64,000 nucleotides of DNA from Luteimonas fraxinea (GTDB taxonomy: Bacteria > Pseudomonadota > Gammaproteobacteria > Xanthomonadales > Xanthomonadaceae), in the NCBI RefSeq assembly GCF_021233355.1, contig NZ_CP089507.1, positions 558,001 to 622,000 on the forward strand, read 5' to 3'. This document shows positions 63,356 to 64,000 of this stretch, one piece after another. Both the position numbers and the translations under genes were made by a program. The stretch's first letter is position 1, and each line of letters begins with the position of its first letter. Under the pieces are notes generated by a model. That model saw only the letters and a list, made by a program, of their open reading frames with translations. It was not told the DNA's origin and searched no databases.

Positions 63356-63760
63356 ATGGCAACGAAGAAGGCCCCCACCAAGAAAGCCCCGGCCAAGAAG
63401 GCTGCTGCGCCGAAGAAGGCCGCCGCCGCAAAGCCGGCAGCACCGAAGCCGATCAAGGAAGCCCTGAGCAAGTCGGGCCTGGTCGCACACATCGCCGAAT
63501 CCACCGGCGTCGTGGCGAAGGACGTGCGCGCAGTGTTCGCAGCGCTCGAAGGCGCCGTGCACGGCTCGGTCAGCAAGAAGGGCGCGGGTTCGTTCACCCT
63601 CCCCGGCCTGCTGAAGATCACGTCGGTCAGCGTGCCGGCCAAGCCGAAGCGCAAGGGCATCAACCCCTTCACCAAGGAAGAGCAGTGGTTCGCTGCCAAG
63701 CCCGCCTCGGTCAAGGTCAAGGTGCGCCCGCTCAAGAAGCTCAAGGACGCCGCCGCCTGA
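63356..63760 (+). CDS. HU-family DNA-binding protein with histone H1-like tail
   Basis: A 134-residue nucleoid protein. Residues 1-33 are a basic, low-complexity Lys/Ala/Pro tail (KKAPTKKAPAKKAAAPKK). Residues 34-134 form an HU-like domain: IKEALSKSGLVAHIAESTG, KKGAGSFTLPGLLKI and the DNA-binding arm region AKPKRKGINPFTKEEQWF. Such tailed HU proteins are usual in xanthomonads and myxobacteria. It compacts or organises DNA. The frame extends upstream into the preceding gene; the ATG at 63356 was taken because GAGGGA lies 10-15 bases before it and the Lys-rich tail begins there. A terminator follows. Confidence 0.92.
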   Translation: MATKKAPTKKAPAKKAAAPKKAAAAKPAAPKPIKEALSKSGLVAHIAESTGVVAKDVRAVFAALEGAVHGSVSKKGAGSFTLPGLLKITSVSVPAKPKRKGINPFTKEEQWFAAKPASVKVKVRPLKKLKDAAA

Positions 63761-63783
63761 TTCCAGGCGCCACGTGTCTTTCG

Positions 63784-63815
63784 ATCGGGACGGCCTTGGC
63801 CGTCCCGATTTCGTT
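63784..63815 (+). terminator. Rho-independent terminator after the HU gene
   Basis: ATCGGGACGGCC-TT-GGCCGTCCCGAT is a perfect 12-bp stem followed by TTCGTTT. The right half (GGCCGTCCCGATTTCG) is repeated about 30 bp further on, near 63836-63853. The rest of the window to 64000 shows no feature. Confidence 0.8.
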
Positions 63816-64000
63816 TCAGGGTTCCCTCGACGGCTGGGCCGTCCCGATTTCGGTTGGGGGACGTGCGCGATGCGACGCCTCCCCCCGTCTTCTTCGAATG
63901 CGATGCTCACCCGGTTCTGAACGCTTTGCCCGGCGACGCAAACCGTGCACATCCGGTGAACGTTTGCCGCCGCATGCTCGGCGCCGTTTTCTCCCTACCG

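Overview
The window is about 64 kb of GC-rich (roughly two-thirds G+C), densely packed bacterial chromosome. Several lineage markers point to the family Xanthomonadaceae/Lysobacteraceae, most like Lysobacter or Luteimonas: a fused aspartate kinase/diaminopimelate decarboxylase (LysAC), the MurL/MurD2 version of peptidoglycan precursor synthesis, an HU protein with a Lys/Ala/Pro-rich histone H1-like tail, and a miaB-phoH-ybeY-corC block. The genus call is inference; no rRNA or tRNA gene was seen.

Layout. (1) 1-2.3 kb: the 3' end of a YdeP-type molybdopterin oxidoreductase with an overlapping small winged-helix-like gene, a VOC protein and a Nudix hydrolase. (2) 2.3-12.1 kb, minus strand: a complete catecholate siderophore operon, entS-C-E-B-ArCP-F-A, with most junctions overlapping. 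The aryl carrier protein is a separate gene rather than the tail of EntB, and entA carries an in-frame palindromic repeat. (3) 12.1-21.6 kb: a shared regulatory region with two Fur-box-like sites, then plus-strand fepA, a periplasmic siderophore esterase, a methyltransferase with a regulatory domain, a YncE-like propeller protein, and an hmuTUV-type ABC importer. Together regions 2 and 3 make, export, re-import and hydrolyse an enterobactin-like siderophore. The EntF adenylation-domain residues read as the serine code.

(4) 21.8-36.3 kb: housekeeping genes: a VOC protein, purE-purK, a Trm112-like gene with nadC, DUF3301, sspA and sspB, the cytochrome bc1 operon petA-petB-petC, a lytic transglycosylase, miaB, phoH, ybeY, corC and a DUF4105 protein. 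(5) 36.5-43 kb: a GH97 glycosidase, CorA, an ExoD protein, and the peptide/pyruvate carrier CstA with its YbdD partner. (6) 43-43.9 kb: the only long gene-free stretch. It holds a terminator, a palindromic mini-element with 13-bp terminal repeats, and a large inverted repeat of about 200-bp arms with structured, possibly covarying hairpins. (7) 43.9-52.8 kb: two tandem DUF819 membrane proteins, two secreted S9 peptidases and a POT peptide transporter, which look like a peptide-scavenging island together with cstA. (8) 52.8-64 kb: ssb, a polyprenyl diphosphate synthase, a DUF5808 protein, the lysAC-murL-murD2 operon, two tandem PhzF paralogues, an OsmC protein, a DUF2784 membrane protein and the HU protein.

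The strongest items for follow-up are the repeat-interrupted entA, the large inverted repeat at 43.3-43.8 kb, the methyltransferase and YncE genes inside the siderophore-uptake operon, the split EntB/ArCP pair, and the lysAC-murL-murD2 coupling. No CRISPR array, prophage or transposase gene was found.
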